From contig NZ_BJNO01000022.1 of the NCBI RefSeq assembly GCF_006539725.1, positions 1 to 64,000 on the forward strand: 64,000 nt of DNA, given 5' to 3'. Positions within the stretch are counted from its first letter, which is position 1, and each line of letters opens with the position of its first letter. The stretch comes from Klebsiella terrigena (GTDB taxonomy: Bacteria > Pseudomonadota > Gammaproteobacteria > Enterobacterales > Enterobacteriaceae). The notes below the pieces were generated by a model. It was given only the letters and a program-made list of their open reading frames with translations. It ran no database searches and was not told the DNA's origin. Below, in pieces: positions 10,219 through 21,318 of the stretch. The position numbers and the translations under genes were made by a program.

Positions 10219-11223
10219 TTAAATAAGAGACTGCGTCTCAGCGAAGCCGAAACGAATATTCGCGCACTGTACTGCCTGCGCCGCTGCGCCTTTAAGCAGG
10301 TTATCTTCCGCCGCGACCACGATGATATGCTGATCCTGGACCGCAAAACCGATATCACAGAATGGCAGACCCACGACGTTTTTCAATGCCGGCAGCGCTT
10401 TATCGTATAAACGTACCAGCGGTTTATCGGCGTAAGCCTGCTGGAAAACGGCGGCCACCTGCTCTTTGCTCACACCCGGCTTCAGGCGACAGGTGATGGT
10501 TTCCAGAATGCCGCGCTTAAAGTTGCCCAGATGCGGGGTAAAAATAACCTCAGCACCAAGGTGAGTAGAGATTTCCGGGTGATGACGATGGGTGAAGACG
10601 CCGTACGGCTGCAGGCTCACTTCACAGAAGCTGTTGCCGATCGCCGCCTTACGGCCCGCTCCGCTCACGCCGCTGGTCGCGTTGATCACCGGCCACTGAG
10701 TCAGATCCAGCAGCCCGGCATCGATCAGCGGTTTTAACGACAGCTGGGCCGCGGTCGGGTAGCAGCCGGGAACGGCGACTAAACTGGCCTCTTTCAGCCG
10801 CTCGACGCTCCACTCGGCCAGGCCATATACCGCCTGCTCAAGCAGCGCCGGATGCTGATGGGTAAAGCCGTAATATTTCTCGTAGAAGGCGCCGTCGTTC
10901 ACGCGGAACGCGCCGGAGAGATCGAACACCACGCAGCCGGCAGCAAGAAACTGCGGCGCCAGGTCGTGGCTCACTTCATGAGCGGTCGCGAGGAAAACGA
11001 CATCCACCCCGTCGCTAAATTCGCTGATATCTGACATTGGCTGCAGCGGCAGATCGACAATGCCTTTCAGCTGCGGATGTAAATCGGAAATTAATTTCCC
11101 CGCATCATTACTTTGCGAGGAGACCGTCAAAGCGGTTATGGTCATATGAGGATGGCGATTTACATAGGTCACTAGCTCTGCGCCGGCATAGCCGCTGGCA
11201 CCCACTATCAGCGTATTCAACAT
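10219..11223 (-). CDS. argC: N-acetyl-gamma-glutamyl-phosphate reductase
   Basis: ArgC reduces N-acetylglutamyl phosphate to the semialdehyde with NADPH. The 334-residue protein has an N-terminal Rossmann motif ([16 protein letters not shown], about 6-21) and the catalytic cysteine in [12 protein letters not shown] (about residue 154). It is the first gene of argCBH and diverges from argE across a 179-bp region with two ARG boxes, so arginine and ArgR should repress both directions. Confidence 0.97.
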   Translation of the reverse strand: MLNTLIVGASGYAGAELVTYVNRHPHMTITALTVSSQSNDAGKLISDLHPQLKGIVDLPLQPMSDISEFSDGVDVVFLATAHEVSHDLAPQFLAAGCVVFDLSGAFRVNDGAFYEKYYGFTHQHPALLEQAVYGLAEWSVERLKEASLVAVPGCYPTAAQLSLKPLIDAGLLDLTQWPVINATSGVSGAGRKAAIGNSFCEVSLQPYGVFTHRHHPEISTHLGAEVIFTPHLGNFKRGILETITCRLKPGVSKEQVAAVFQQAYADKPLVRLYDKALPALKNVVGLPFCDIGFAVQDQHIIVVAAEDNLLKGAAAQAVQCANIRFGFAETQSLI

Positions 11224-11338
11224 TGGGGCTCTTCACCTTCTTACATCTGTTTGCCTGGGAAGACCGTTATCTTCCTCACCCTGTTGAGCCGTAAGAGTAT
11301 TTCCTTACATTCGATGGGTTTTCTTACGCTCAACGATA

Positions 11339-11378
11339 ATGTATTTTTATTCACAAATACTGCATGAATATTGATACT
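11339..11378. promoter_or_regulatory. ArgR operator (two ARG boxes) between argC and argE
   Basis: Two 18-bp elements resemble the ARG box consensus (TGAAT-N4-ATTCA type): ATGTATTTTTATTCACAA at 11339-11356 and TGCATGAATATTGATACT at 11361-11378. They are 4 bp apart and in the right place to control the divergent argE and argCBH promoters, as in E. coli. Confidence 0.8.
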
Positions 11379-11402
11379 ATCATGACCCGAGGTGTGTCAA
11401 CA

Positions 11403-12554
11403 ATGAAAAACAATTTACCGCCGTTCATCGAGATTTACCGCGCATTGATCGCCACACCTTCCATCAGCGCAACCGAAGAGTCGCTGGATCAGAGCAATGA
11501 GACTTTAATCAATTTGCTGGCAGGCTGGTTTCGCGAAATTGGCTTCAATGTCGAAGTTCAGCCGGTGCCGGATACGCGCAATAAATTTAACATGCTGGCC
11601 AGCACCGGCCAGGGCGCCGGCGGCCTGCTGCTCGCCGGGCATACCGATACCGTGCCGTTCGATGATGGCCGCTGGACCCGCGATCCGTTCGCCCTTACCG
11701 AGCACGACAACAAGCTTTACGGCCTCGGCACCGCCGACATGAAGGGCTTCTTCGCCTTTATTCTTGACGCCCTGCGCGATGTTGACGTCAGTAAACTCAA
11801 AAAGCCGCTCTATATTCTGGCCACCGCCGATGAAGAGACCAGCATGGCCGGGGCCCGCTACTTTGCCGAAACCACCCGGCTGCGCCCGGACTGCGCGATT
11901 ATCGGCGAACCAACGTCCCTGCAACCGGTGCGAGCGCACAAGGGCCATATCTCCACCGCCGTTCGCGTCCAGGGCCAGTCGGGTCACTCCAGCGATCCGG
12001 CGCGCGGGGTTAACGCCATTGAGCTCATGCACGACGCCATTGGCCGCATCATGCAGCTGCGCGATGCGCTGAAGGAGCGCTACCACTTTGCCGCCTTCAC
12101 CGTACCCTACCCGACGCTCAACCTCGGATCGATTCACGGCGGTGACGCATCTAACCGCATCTGCGCCTGCTGCGAGCTGCATATGGATATTCGTCCGCTG
12201 CCGGGCATGACGCTCAACGATCTCAACGGGCTGCTGGATGAAGCGCTGGCGCCGGTCAGCGAACGCTGGCCGGGTCGTTTAACCGTGAGCGAGCTCCATC
12301 CGCCAATCCCCGGCTACGAGTGCCCGCCGGATCATCAGCTCGTACAGGTGGTTGAAAAACTGCTCGGCGCACAAACCGAGGTCGTCAACTACTGTACCGA
12401 AGCGCCGTTTATCCAGACTATCTGCCCAACGCTGGTTCTCGGTCCTGGCTCAATCAACCAAGCCCACCAGCCGGATGAATATCTGGAAACCCGGTTTATT
12501 AAGCCGACCCGCGAGCTGATAACCCAGGTCGTGCATCATTTCTGCTGGCACTAA
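11403..12554 (+). CDS. argE: Acetylornithine deacetylase
   Basis: ArgE hydrolyses N-acetylornithine to ornithine in the linear arginine pathway. It is an M20-family metallohydrolase: metal ligands lie in [15 protein letters not shown] (about residue 80), LGTADMKG (about 112) and [11 protein letters not shown] (about 144), with a lid domain between. I chose the ATG at 11403 (MKNNLPPF, 383 residues as in E. coli). The frame is open 13 codons further upstream, but that would run into the ARG boxes. Confidence 0.96.
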   Translation: MKNNLPPFIEIYRALIATPSISATEESLDQSNETLINLLAGWFREIGFNVEVQPVPDTRNKFNMLASTGQGAGGLLLAGHTDTVPFDDGRWTRDPFALTEHDNKLYGLGTADMKGFFAFILDALRDVDVSKLKKPLYILATADEETSMAGARYFAETTRLRPDCAIIGEPTSLQPVRAHKGHISTAVRVQGQSGHSSDPARGVNAIELMHDAIGRIMQLRDALKERYHFAAFTVPYPTLNLGSIHGGDASNRICACCELHMDIRPLPGMTLNDLNGLLDEALAPVSERWPGRLTVSELHPPIPGYECPPDHQLVQVVEKLLGAQTEVVNYCTEAPFIQTICPTLVLGPGSINQAHQPDEYLETRFIKPTRELITQVVHHFCWH

Positions 12555-12697
12555 AATCGCGCTTTTCCCGCCCTGTATCCAGGGGCGGGACAGTGACAAT
12601 TGTCACATTTCCATAAGCAATGCTTATCAAGCGACCTCTGAGTTAAATTTCGCAAATTGCCGCCATTTATTCGTTTGCTGAAGCGATTTCGCAACAA

Positions 12698-12727
12698 TTG
12701 ACGTGGGGGTTTTTACGTGGCTTTATA
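12698..12727 (+). promoter_or_regulatory. Probable ppc promoter
   Basis: TTGACG (12698-12703) and TTTATA (12722-12727) are separated by 18 bp. They precede ppc and its leader hairpin, and the surrounding sequence resembles the E. coli ppc upstream region. Confidence 0.55.
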
Positions 12728-12741
12728 AAAGACGGCTGCTT

Positions 12742-12772
12742 ATCCGCGACTCATCGTTGCCGAGTCGCGGAT
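12742..12772 (+). promoter_or_regulatory. Strong leader hairpin upstream of ppc
   Basis: ATCCGCGACTC (12742-12752) and GAGTCGCGGAT (12762-12772) form an 11-bp perfect stem with a 9-nt loop, ending 37 nt before the ppc start. No U-run follows, so it is not a simple terminator. It should lie in the 5' untranslated region. Possible roles are mRNA protection or translational control; none is shown. Confidence 0.6.
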
Positions 12773-12809
12773 ATAACAAAATAAAATGAGATGGGGTGTC
12801 TGGGGTAAC

Positions 12810-15461
12810 ATGAACGAACAATATTCCGCTTTGCGTAGTAATGTCAGTATGCTCGGTAAAGTGCTGGGCGATACCATCAAGGATGCACTGGGAGAGAACA
12901 TTCTTGAACGTGTCGAAACTATCCGTAAATTGTCCAAGTCTTCTCGCGCGGGCAATGAAGCCAATCGCCAGGAACTGCTCACCACGCTGCAAAACTTGTC
13001 CAACGACGAGCTGCTGCCGGTAGCGCGCGCCTTCAGCCAGTTTCTGAACCTGGCCAATACCGCTGAGCAGTACCACAGCATTTCGCCAAACGGTGAAGCG
13101 GCCAGCAATCCGGAAGTGATTGCCCGTACCCTGAGAAAGCTCAAAGGCCAATCCCATCTCAACGAAGACACCATTAAAAAAGCGGTGGAGTCCCTGTCGC
13201 TGGAGCTGGTATTAACCGCCCACCCGACCGAAATCACCCGCCGTACGCTGATCCACAAAATGGTGGAAGTGAATAACTGCCTGAAGCAGCTCGATAACAA
13301 AGAGATCGCTGACTACGAGCACCACCAGCTGATGCGCCGCCTGCGCCAGCTGATCGCCCAGTCATGGCATACCGATGAAATCCGCAAATATCGCCCGACG
13401 CCGGTTGATGAGGCGAAATGGGGCTTTGCGGTCGTCGAAAACAGCCTGTGGGAAGGCGTGCCGAACTACCTGCGCGAGCTGAACGAACAGTTGGAAGAGA
13501 ACCTCGGCTATCAGCTGCCGGTTGATTTCGTCCCGGTGCGCTTCACCTCCTGGATGGGCGGTGACCGCGACGGTAACCCAAATGTGACCTCCGATATCAC
13601 CCGCCACGTGCTGCTGCTCAGCCGCTGGAAAGCCACCGATCTGTTCCTCAAAGATATCCAGCTGCTGATTTCCGAGCTGTCGATGGTCGAATGTACCGAC
13701 GAGCTGCGTGAAATGGCCGGCGCCGAAGGGGCACAGGAACCGTACCGCTATCTGATGAAAAAGCTGCGCACCCAGCTGATGGATACGCAGTCGTGGCTGG
13801 AAGCGCGCCTGAAAGGGCAGAAGCTGCCGAAACCCGCGGGCCTGATTACCCAGAACGAACAGCTGTGGGAGCCGCTTTACGCCTGCTATAAATCCCTGCA
13901 GGCCTGCGGTATGGGCATTATCGCCAACGGCGAGCTGCTCGATACCCTGCGCCGCGTGAAGTCATTCGGCGTGCCGCTGGTACGTATCGATATTCGTCAG
14001 GAAAGCACCCGCCATACCGAAGCGCTGGGCGAAATGACCCGCTATCTCGGCATCGGCGATTATGAAAGCTGGTCAGAAGCCGACAAGCAGGCGTTCCTGA
14101 TCCGCGAGCTGAACTCCAAGCGTCCGCTGCTGCCGCGTCAGTGGGAGCCAAGCAATGAAACCCGCGAAGTTCTCGATACCTGCAAAGTGATCGCCGAAGC
14201 GCCGCACGGATCCATTGCCGCTTACGTGATCTCCATGGCGAAGACGCCGTCTGACGTGCTGGCCGTACACCTGCTGCTCAAAGAGGCCGGTATTGGCTTC
14301 GCGCTGCCGGTTGCTCCGCTGTTTGAAACCCTGGACGACCTCAATAACGCCAACGACGTGATGACCCAGCTGCTGAATATCGACTGGTATCGCGGCTTTA
14401 TTCAGGGCAAACAGATGGTCATGATCGGCTACTCTGACTCGGCGAAGGATGCGGGCGTCATGGCCGCTTCCTGGGCGCAGTACCAGGCTCAGGACGCGCT
14501 GATCAAAACCTGCGAAAAAGCCGGGATTGAGCTGACGCTGTTCCACGGTCGCGGCGGCTCTATCGGCCGCGGCGGCGCCCCGGCGCACGCGGCGCTGCTT
14601 TCCCAGCCTCCAGGCAGCCTGAAAGGCGGCCTGCGCGTCACCGAGCAGGGCGAGATGATCCGCTTCAAGTTCGGTCTGCCGGAAGTCACCATCAGCAGCC
14701 TGTCGCTGTATACCAGCGCGATTCTGGAAGCGAACCTGCTGCCGCCGCCGGAACCCAAACCGGAGTGGCGCAATATCATGGCCGAGCTGTCCGACATTTC
14801 TTGTGAAATGTACCGCGGCTACGTGCGTGAAAATAAAGACTTCGTACCTTACTTCCGCTCCGCTACCCCGGAGCAGGAGCTGGGCAAACTGCCGCTCGGC
14901 TCACGCCCGGCGAAACGCCGCGCTACCGGCGGGGTAGAGTCTCTGCGCGCGATCCCATGGATCTTCGCCTGGACGCAGAACCGCCTGATGCTACCGGCCT
15001 GGCTGGGCGCCGGCGCCGCGCTGCAGAAAGTCGTGGAAGATGGCAAACAGAGCGAGCTGGAGACCATGTGTCGCGACTGGCCGTTCTTCTCAACCCGTCT
15101 TGGGATGCTGGAAATGGTGTTCTCGAAGGCCGACCTGTGGCTGGCGGAATATTACGATCAGCGCCTGGTGAAACCGGAGCTGTGGGGCCTCGGCAGCGAG
15201 CTGCGCGAGCTGCTCTCTTCAGGTATTAACGTGGTACTCGATATCGCCAACGATTCTCATCTGATGGCTGACCTGCCGTGGATTGCCGAGTCTATCCAGC
15301 TGCGTAATATCTATACCGACCCGCTGAACGTCCTGCAGGCAGAGCTGCTGCACCGTTCGCGTCTGGCGGAAGAGCAGGGCCAGGATCCGGACCCGCGCGT
15401 TGAGCAGGCGTTGATGGTCACCATCGCCGGCGTGGCTGCGGGTATGCGTAACACCGGCTAA
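12810..15461 (+). CDS. ppc: Phosphoenolpyruvate carboxylase
   Basis: Ppc makes oxaloacetate from phosphoenolpyruvate and bicarbonate, refilling the TCA cycle. From the ATG at 12810 (MNEQYSAL) the protein has 883 residues, as in E. coli; the 8 open codons upstream are ignored. Conserved signatures are [11 protein letters not shown] (catalytic His138), [16 protein letters not shown], the mobile loop [12 protein letters not shown] (about 581-592) and the C-terminal RNTG that takes part in aspartate inhibition. It is followed by a strong terminator shared with zinT. Confidence 0.97.
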   Translation: MNEQYSALRSNVSMLGKVLGDTIKDALGENILERVETIRKLSKSSRAGNEANRQELLTTLQNLSNDELLPVARAFSQFLNLANTAEQYHSISPNGEAASNPEVIARTLRKLKGQSHLNEDTIKKAVESLSLELVLTAHPTEITRRTLIHKMVEVNNCLKQLDNKEIADYEHHQLMRRLRQLIAQSWHTDEIRKYRPTPVDEAKWGFAVVENSLWEGVPNYLRELNEQLEENLGYQLPVDFVPVRFTSWMGGDRDGNPNVTSDITRHVLLLSRWKATDLFLKDIQLLISELSMVECTDELREMAGAEGAQEPYRYLMKKLRTQLMDTQSWLEARLKGQKLPKPAGLITQNEQLWEPLYACYKSLQACGMGIIANGELLDTLRRVKSFGVPLVRIDIRQESTRHTEALGEMTRYLGIGDYESWSEADKQAFLIRELNSKRPLLPRQWEPSNETREVLDTCKVIAEAPHGSIAAYVISMAKTPSDVLAVHLLLKEAGIGFALPVAPLFETLDDLNNANDVMTQLLNIDWYRGFIQGKQMVMIGYSDSAKDAGVMAASWAQYQAQDALIKTCEKAGIELTLFHGRGGSIGRGGAPAHAALLSQPPGSLKGGLRVTEQGEMIRFKFGLPEVTISSLSLYTSAILEANLLPPPEPKPEWRNIMAELSDISCEMYRGYVRENKDFVPYFRSATPEQELGKLPLGSRPAKRRATGGVESLRAIPWIFAWTQNRLMLPAWLGAGAALQKVVEDGKQSELETMCRDWPFFSTRLGMLEMVFSKADLWLAEYYDQRLVKPELWGLGSELRELLSSGINVVLDIANDSHLMADLPWIAESIQLRNIYTDPLNVLQAELLHRSRLAEEQGQDPDPRVEQALMVTIAGVAAGMRNTG

Positions 15462-15481
15462 CCTCTGCCCTTCGTCAGCAT

Positions 15482-15524
15482 AAATCCCCGGAAAGCGCCG
15501 TACGCGCGCTATCCGGGGATTTTT
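15482..15524. terminator. Bidirectional terminator between ppc and zinT
   Basis: AAATCCCCGG (15482-15491) pairs with CCGGGGATTT (15513-15522), with A-rich and T-rich flanks on both sides. The zinT stop codon lies just 3 bp beyond it, so one hairpin can serve both convergent genes. Confidence 0.85.
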
Positions 15525-15525
15525 A

Positions 15526-16176
15526 TTAATGGTGCAGCATCTCGTCGACAATCTGCTCTTTATGCAGCGCGTAGGGGTAGTACGTCGGCCAGTTATCCAT
15601 CTCTTTCAGCAGCGACTCCTGTGAATCATTGCCCATAAAAATATGGAAGTGCTGCGATTTTCTCGGGCCAATTGTGTGATCGCTAAACTGGACGAATTTC
15701 GGTGCTTTCGAGTCTGCCTGCTGGCACTCAAATAAATAGCGCACGCCCTTCTTGCCGGAAGCATATTGCAGGATCTTATAGCCGGAATAGGCGTACCGAC
15801 AGGCGTTAACCTCTTTCCCGACGTGGAACTCCATCACGTTGTCTTCAATCCCAATTTGGTCAACGTCGGTGGCGTACCCCTTCTTATAATATTCACGATA
15901 CTCGGCGACGCTTTTCGCCCCCGCTTTTTTGGCCTTCTGCTCCAGCACCGGATCCAGGTCCCCCTTGAGCAGATACGGATTCACCGATTGCCAGATACCA
16001 TCCCAGTCGCTTAACGGGCGATCCTTAACGTCTTTATCGGCAAAAATACCTTCGCTCGCCTTAACTTCCGCCTCGGTCAATGCCGGACCGTGGCTGTGGT
16101 TCCCGTGAGCAAAAGCCTGGCTACCGGCCAGCAGCATGCCAACGCCAAGCGCAAATACGTGTATCTTTCTGGTCAT
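15526..16176 (-). CDS. zinT: Periplasmic zinc-binding protein ZinT (YodA)
   Basis: ZinT is a periplasmic zinc/cadmium-binding protein that works with ZnuABC under zinc shortage. The product from the ATG at 16176 has 216 residues, the E. coli length. It opens with a signal peptide (HVFALGVGMLLAGSQAFA) followed by a His-rich HGNHSHGP. The calycin-like body includes DGIWQSVNPYL and the C-terminal HTIGPRKSQHFHIF, which holds the metal-site histidines. A good ribosome-binding site (AGGAGAG) precedes the ATG. The frame is open upstream but would cover the Zur-like site. In E. coli zinT is far from ppc, so the location is different here. Confidence 0.96.
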   Translation of the reverse strand: MTRKIHVFALGVGMLLAGSQAFAHGNHSHGPALTEAEVKASEGIFADKDVKDRPLSDWDGIWQSVNPYLLKGDLDPVLEQKAKKAGAKSVAEYREYYKKGYATDVDQIGIEDNVMEFHVGKEVNACRYAYSGYKILQYASGKKGVRYLFECQQADSKAPKFVQFSDHTIGPRKSQHFHIFMGNDSQESLLKEMDNWPTYYPYALHKEQIVDEMLHH

Positions 16177-16209
16177 CACTCTCTCCTGAGTTAACTTTTG
16201 CAATCGATA

Positions 16210-16227
16210 GTTACGATATAACATAAC
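16210..16227. promoter_or_regulatory. Zur-like operator of zinT
   Basis: GTTACGATATAACATAAC is an 18-bp inverted repeat with a TATA centre (only the third and fifth outer positions are imperfect), matching the GTTATA-N-TATAAC core of enterobacterial Zur sites. It lies 34 bp upstream of the zinT start, consistent with repression by zinc-loaded Zur. Confidence 0.7.
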
Positions 16228-16327
16228 ATTTATGTTGTGCAACATCTGATGCGCGCAGATTCGCCCGACTTTGGCCCTTCCCGCGATGTCGGGTATGATA
16301 AAAACGTGGGCTTTTTAAGGAGCAGGA

Positions 16328-17191
16328 ATGGACGGCCATCTCAGTCAGCACATCGATGCTTTAATTAACGGCCCGACGGCAATCAGGCAGGTTCGCTTTA
16401 CCACCGAGCATCGCCCGGCCTCGGGGCTGGCGCTGCAGGTCGATTTTCCGCGCCTCGACGTTATCCTCGAAGGCCAGCGCGGCGATCCCGGCATCAAGGC
16501 CGAGCCGGCGCTGCTTTGCCGCTATGATGTGCTGTATATCCCCGCAGGCGGCTGGGATCTTGCGCAGTGGCAGGCGCCCTGCACCGCGTTGAGCATTCAG
16601 TTTGGTAAGCAGCAGCTGGAGTTCACCCTTCAGCGCTGGGACGGCGAGACGCTGCATATTGAAGAGAGAGTGCAGACGCCGCGCCGCGGTCCTCGCGTGG
16701 GCTCCTTTCTGCTGCAGGCGCTCAATGAAATGCAGATGCAGCCGCAGGAGCAGCAAACCGCGCGCTACATAGCGATCGGCCTGCTCAGCCACTGCGCCGA
16801 TCTCCTCGGCAGCCAGGTGCAAACCGCTTCCCGCAGCCAGGCGCTGTTTGAAGCCATCCGAAAATATATTGATGCCCGCTTCGCCGAACCCTTAACCCGC
16901 GAGTCAGTCGCCGAGGCGTTCTATCTCTCCCCCAACTATCTCTCTCATCTGTTTCAGAAATGCGGACCGATGGGCTTTAACGAATACCTGAACCACGTGC
17001 GTCTCGAGCAGGCCCGAATGCTGCTAAAAGGCCACGATATGAAGGTTAAGGATGTCGCTCACGCCTGCGGCTTTGCCGACAGTAACTACTTCTGCCGCCT
17101 GTTTCGTAAAAATACCGAACGCTCGCCGTCAGAATATCGTCGCCAGTATCATAGCCAGCTGACGGAAAAGCATCCGCCGACGGAAAACTAG
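16328..17191 (+). CDS. yijO: AraC-family transcriptional regulator YijO
   Basis: This 287-residue protein has an N-terminal cupin-like sensing domain and a C-terminal AraC DNA-binding domain from about residue 180 (SVAEAFYLSPNYLSHLFQK, then VKDVAHACGFADSNYFCRLF). It matches YijO of E. coli by position between ppc and fsaB and by domain layout. Its regulon and ligand are unknown. AAGGAGCAGG gives a strong ribosome-binding site before the ATG at 16328. Unlike in E. coli, no frw/pfl PTS genes follow it. Confidence 0.85.
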   Translation: MDGHLSQHIDALINGPTAIRQVRFTTEHRPASGLALQVDFPRLDVILEGQRGDPGIKAEPALLCRYDVLYIPAGGWDLAQWQAPCTALSIQFGKQQLEFTLQRWDGETLHIEERVQTPRRGPRVGSFLLQALNEMQMQPQEQQTARYIAIGLLSHCADLLGSQVQTASRSQALFEAIRKYIDARFAEPLTRESVAEAFYLSPNYLSHLFQKCGPMGFNEYLNHVRLEQARMLLKGHDMKVKDVAHACGFADSNYFCRLFRKNTERSPSEYRRQYHSQLTEKHPPTEN

Positions 17192-17261
17192 ATTTTTGTA
17201 AGTTCTTTCTGGCAACCACGCCCTGATTCCCTCCCGATATGCCAGGCAGCGGCGAATAAAC

Positions 17262-17275
17262 ATGATCTAAATCAC
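17262..17275. promoter_or_regulatory. Possible FNR-like site upstream of fsaB
   Basis: ATGATCTAAATCAC resembles the FNR consensus (TTGAT-N4-ATCAA) in its core TGAT-N4-ATCA. It lies about 118 bp before fsaB. Fermentative control of fsaB-gldA would make sense, but one match of this length can occur by chance. Confidence 0.25.
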
Positions 17276-17392
17276 TGTTACCCGCAATGCGTACATTTAT
17301 CCAGTTTTTGGCAAATTTGTCATCTGGCGACCCGCCGGGCCCAGGCCGTATCCTTATCTCAACGTCACTGAATTACGCATTGAGGAAAGGTT

Positions 17393-18055
17393 ATGGAACT
17401 CTATCTGGACACCGCGAACGTAGCAGAAGTTGAACGCCTGGCACGCATCTACCCGCTGGCCGGGGTAACCACCAATCCAAGCATCATCGCCGCGGGAAAA
17501 ACGCCGGTTTGGGACGTTCTGCCCCGCCTGCAAAAAGCCGTTGGCCCGGATGGGATCCTCTTTGCCCAGACCATGAGCCGCGACGCGCAGGGCATGGTTG
17601 AAGAGGCAAAACGTCTCAGTAACGCCATACCCGGCATTGTGGTAAAAATCCCGGTCACCGCCGAAGGGCTCGCCGCGATAAAGCTGCTGAAAAAAGAGGG
17701 TATCACCACGCTCGGTACCGCGGTCTACAGCGCCTCTCAGGGTCTGCTGGCGGCGCTGGCCGGGGCAAAATACGTCGCGCCTTACGTCAACCGCGTTGAC
17801 GCCCAGGGCGGCGACGGCATCCGCATGGTACAGGAGCTGCAAACCCTGCTGGAGCTGCACGCGCCGGGCAGCAAAGTGCTGGCGGCCAGCTTTAAAACGC
17901 CGCGTCAGGCGCTCGACTGCCTGCTGGCCGGATGTGAAGCTATCACCCTTCCTTTAGACGTAGCGCAACAAATGCTCGGCACGCCCGCGGTAGAGTCAGC
18001 AATAGAGAAGTTTGAGCAAGACTGGAATAGCGCTTTTGGAAATCTGAACCTGTAA
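17393..18055 (+). CDS. fsaB: Fructose-6-phosphate aldolase
   Basis: Fsa cleaves fructose 6-phosphate to dihydroxyacetone and glyceraldehyde 3-phosphate, or makes C-C bonds in reverse. The 220-residue protein is a class I aldolase of the transaldolase superfamily: [13 protein letters not shown] at the N-terminus, GVTTNPSI (about 24-31) and the Schiff-base lysine in IVVKIPVT (Lys85). It is nearly identical in length and layout to E. coli FsaB (TalC). It sits 54 bp before gldA, whose product interconverts glycerol and dihydroxyacetone, so the pair forms a dihydroxyacetone-handling unit. Confidence 0.95.
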   Translation: MELYLDTANVAEVERLARIYPLAGVTTNPSIIAAGKTPVWDVLPRLQKAVGPDGILFAQTMSRDAQGMVEEAKRLSNAIPGIVVKIPVTAEGLAAIKLLKKEGITTLGTAVYSASQGLLAALAGAKYVAPYVNRVDAQGGDGIRMVQELQTLLELHAPGSKVLAASFKTPRQALDCLLAGCEAITLPLDVAQQMLGTPAVESAIEKFEQDWNSAFGNLNL

Positions 18056-18109
18056 CCCGATCGGCGAACCGCCCGCGGGCGGTATCACGGTCATCCAGGA
18101 GGAATAGAA

Positions 18110-19213
18110 ATGGATCGCATTATTCAATCGCCAGGCAAATACATTCAGGGTGCAAATGCTATCACCCGCCTCGGCGGCTATCTCAAACCGCTGGCCGAGC
18201 GCTGGCTTATCGTTGGCGACAAGTTTGTGCTGGGCTTTGCCGAAGAAAAGCTGCGTCAAAGCCTGGCCGAAGCCGGCCTGGTCGCCGAAATCTCCCCGTT
18301 CGGTGGCGAATGCTCGCATAATGAAATCAATCGCTTGCGTGATATAGCAGGCTCAGCCCGCTGCAATGCCGTACTGGGTATCGGCGGTGGAAAAACGCTG
18401 GATACCGCAAAAGCATTAGCACATTTTATGAATCTACCGGTGGTGATTGTCCCCACCATCGCCTCCACCGACGCCCCCTGCAGCGCGCTCTCGGTTATCT
18501 ATACCGACGAGGGCGAGTTCGACAGCTATCTGATGCTGCCGCGCAACCCCAATATGGTCATTGTTGATACCCAGATTGTTGCCGGCGCACCGGCGCGCCT
18601 GCTGGCGGCCGGTATTGGCGATGCGCTAGCCACCTGGTTTGAAGCCCGCGCCTGTTCACGCAGCGGCGCCACCACCATGGCCGGCGGAAAATGCACCCAG
18701 GCGGCGCTGGCGCTGGCTGAACTGTGCTACCACACGCTGATTGAAGAGGGAGAAAAGGCGATGCTGGCGGCGGAGCAGCATGTTGTCACGCCGGCGCTGG
18801 AAAAAGTGATCGAGGCCAACACCTACCTCAGCGGCGTCGGCTTTGAAAGCGGCGGCCTGGCAGCCGCACATGCCATCCACAACGGCCTGACCGCCCTGCC
18901 GGACGCCCATCATTACTATCACGGTGAAAAGGTCGCCTTCGGCACGCTGACGCAGCTGGTGCTGGAAAACGCGCCGGTAGAAGAGATTGAAACCGCCGCC
19001 GCGCTGTGTCACAGCGTGGGCCTGCCGCTCACCCTGGCCCAGCTGAACATCAAAGAGGATATTCCGGGTAAAATGCGCATCGTTGCCGAAGCCGCCTGCG
19101 CGGAAGGAGAAACTATCCATAACATGCCTGGCGGAGCCACGGCGGATCAGGTTTACGCCGCGCTGCTGGTCGCCGACCAGTACGGTCAACGTTTTCTGGA
19201 GGAGTGGGAATAA
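18110..19213 (+). CDS. gldA: Glycerol dehydrogenase
   Basis: GldA is a zinc- and NAD-dependent enzyme that interconverts glycerol and dihydroxyacetone and also reduces methylglyoxal. The 367-residue protein belongs to the iron/zinc-containing alcohol dehydrogenase family: [15 protein letters not shown] (NAD loop, about 93-107), [12 protein letters not shown] (Asp173 ligand), and the histidine ligands in AHAIHNG (about 256) and [10 protein letters not shown] (about 274). AGGAGGAAT is the ribosome-binding site. It follows fsaB and ends at a strong hairpin terminator. Confidence 0.96.
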   Translation: MDRIIQSPGKYIQGANAITRLGGYLKPLAERWLIVGDKFVLGFAEEKLRQSLAEAGLVAEISPFGGECSHNEINRLRDIAGSARCNAVLGIGGGKTLDTAKALAHFMNLPVVIVPTIASTDAPCSALSVIYTDEGEFDSYLMLPRNPNMVIVDTQIVAGAPARLLAAGIGDALATWFEARACSRSGATTMAGGKCTQAALALAELCYHTLIEEGEKAMLAAEQHVVTPALEKVIEANTYLSGVGFESGGLAAAHAIHNGLTALPDAHHYYHGEKVAFGTLTQLVLENAPVEEIETAAALCHSVGLPLTLAQLNIKEDIPGKMRIVAEAACAEGETIHNMPGGATADQVYAALLVADQYGQRFLEEWE

Positions 19214-19215
19214 AT

Positions 19216-19244
19216 AAAAATGGCCCTCGAAGAGGGCCATTTTT

Positions 19245-19246
<2 letters not shown>
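19216..19246. terminator. Bidirectional terminator between gldA and metF
   Basis: AAAAATGGCCCTC, a GAA loop and GAGGGCCATTTTT form a perfect hairpin with A/T tails on both sides, between the convergent gldA and metF stop codons. Confidence 0.92.
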
Positions 19247-20138
<892 letters not shown>

Positions 20139-20184
20139 TTACCTCATCAATCGCATTTTATTGTTTGTTGTGTTGCGAACTTCT

Positions 20185-20208
20185 ATACGTTTAGACGTCC
20201 AGATGTAA
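20185..20208. promoter_or_regulatory. MetJ operator of metF (three met boxes)
   Basis: Three adjacent 8-mers match the AGACGTCT met-box consensus: ATACGTTT, AGACGTCC and AGATGTAA. Tandem boxes are how MetJ-SAM binds cooperatively. Confidence 0.85.
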
Positions 20209-20323
20209 AAATGACGGAAAAGAGCCCGGGCGTCAATAGAAAAATCAGCGTAAAGAGTGAGGAATATTCAGGGAAGATGAAAATGATTCATGTCGTTTAT
20301 GCTAAACGCCGCAGGGGTCGGCG

Positions 20324-21229
20324 CTAAGCTAATGATTCCTCAAGCAAGGGGAGCAGCCACGCGCGCAAAGCATCATTCTGCGGCAGCGTGACCACGCCCA
20401 GCGCCAGCGGAAAATGCAGGCTGGCCTCATCCAGCGGATAAAAGACCACCCCCTGACGCTGAATAGCCGCAAAGGATGCCGGCAGCAAAATCATCCCTTC
20501 CCCGCGCGCGATGCGGGCCAGCAGAACGTCATGCTCCGCGGGCTCTTCCACGTAGGCAGGCGTATACCCCGCCCGTTCAAACATCCGCCGGGTGTAGTCA
20601 AAAAATGCCGGGTTGCGCTCGCGTTTAAACCAAAACAGCGGCCGATGGTTAAAGGCCTTTAGGGCCAGCCCGGCGACGCTGGATTCCGGCCATGACGCCG
20701 GTAGCGCGGCGATCAGCGGCTCCTGATAGGGCAAGGGAGACAGAACCAGCCCGCTGGCATCGAGGGGGAGCGCCACCAGCGCCGCATCCAGCCGGCCCTT
20801 GCGCACCTGCTGCGCGAGGGATGGCGAGCCGTGACGGCTCATCTGCAAAGGGCGGCCACTCTCCCTCAGCGCGGCTTCGGCAGCGGTAAACACGCCCTGC
20901 TCAAAGGCGGTCGTCAGCCCGATCCGCAGCGGCGGCTGCCCGCTATCGGAGAGCTGGCCCAGCGCGGTTAAGGTTTGCTCCTGTAGCGCCAGCAGAGGGC
21001 GAATGATATCCAGCACCCGCTGCCCCTCCTCCGTGAGGATCAGGCCCCGGGTATGGCGCACGAATAGCGCGGCTCCCAGCTGCTCTTCCAGGTGACGGAT
21101 ATGACGGCTAAGCGGCGGCTGCGAGATAAACAGGCGTTGTGCCGCCCGGCTAATATTGTTCTCCTCCGCCACCACGGCAAAATAGCGCAGCAGACGAAGA
21201 TCCAGAGAAGAGAGGCGTGAATTTGTCAT
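20324..21229 (-). CDS. LysR-family regulator, divergent from an AhpD-like gene
   Basis: This 301-residue regulator has a typical N-terminal LysR helix-turn-helix (AEENNISRAAQRLFISQPPL, about 22-41) and a C-terminal effector domain with phrases such as LRIGLTTAFEQGVF and GRLDAALVALPLD. I do not recognise a named member. It is divergent from a carboxymuconolactone-decarboxylase-family gene 89 bp away, the usual LysR arrangement with its target. A 15-bp palindrome overlaps its start codon, suggesting autorepression. The pair is inserted between metL and metF relative to E. coli; no link with methionine is evident. Confidence 0.85.
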   Translation of the reverse strand: MTNSRLSSLDLRLLRYFAVVAEENNISRAAQRLFISQPPLSRHIRHLEEQLGAALFVRHTRGLILTEEGQRVLDIIRPLLALQEQTLTALGQLSDSGQPPLRIGLTTAFEQGVFTAAEAALRESGRPLQMSRHGSPSLAQQVRKGRLDAALVALPLDASGLVLSPLPYQEPLIAALPASWPESSVAGLALKAFNHRPLFWFKRERNPAFFDYTRRMFERAGYTPAYVEEPAEHDVLLARIARGEGMILLPASFAAIQRQGVVFYPLDEASLHFPLALGVVTLPQNDALRAWLLPLLEESLA

Positions 21230-21242
21230 ACCGAAAAGGTAT
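21228..21242. promoter_or_regulatory. Palindrome at the LysR gene start
   Basis: ATACC-GAAAA-GGTAT is a perfect interrupted palindrome, of the size expected for a LysR-type binding site. It covers the regulator's start codon. A related CGAAAAGGGTAT follows at 21245-21256, making a second half-site. Binding is inferred only. Confidence 0.5.
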
Positions 21243-21318
21243 CACGAAAAGGGTATTACTCAAGTCCGGCAAACTTTCTTAATCTCCTCATCACACCCTA
21301 TCACTATGAGGAAAGATC

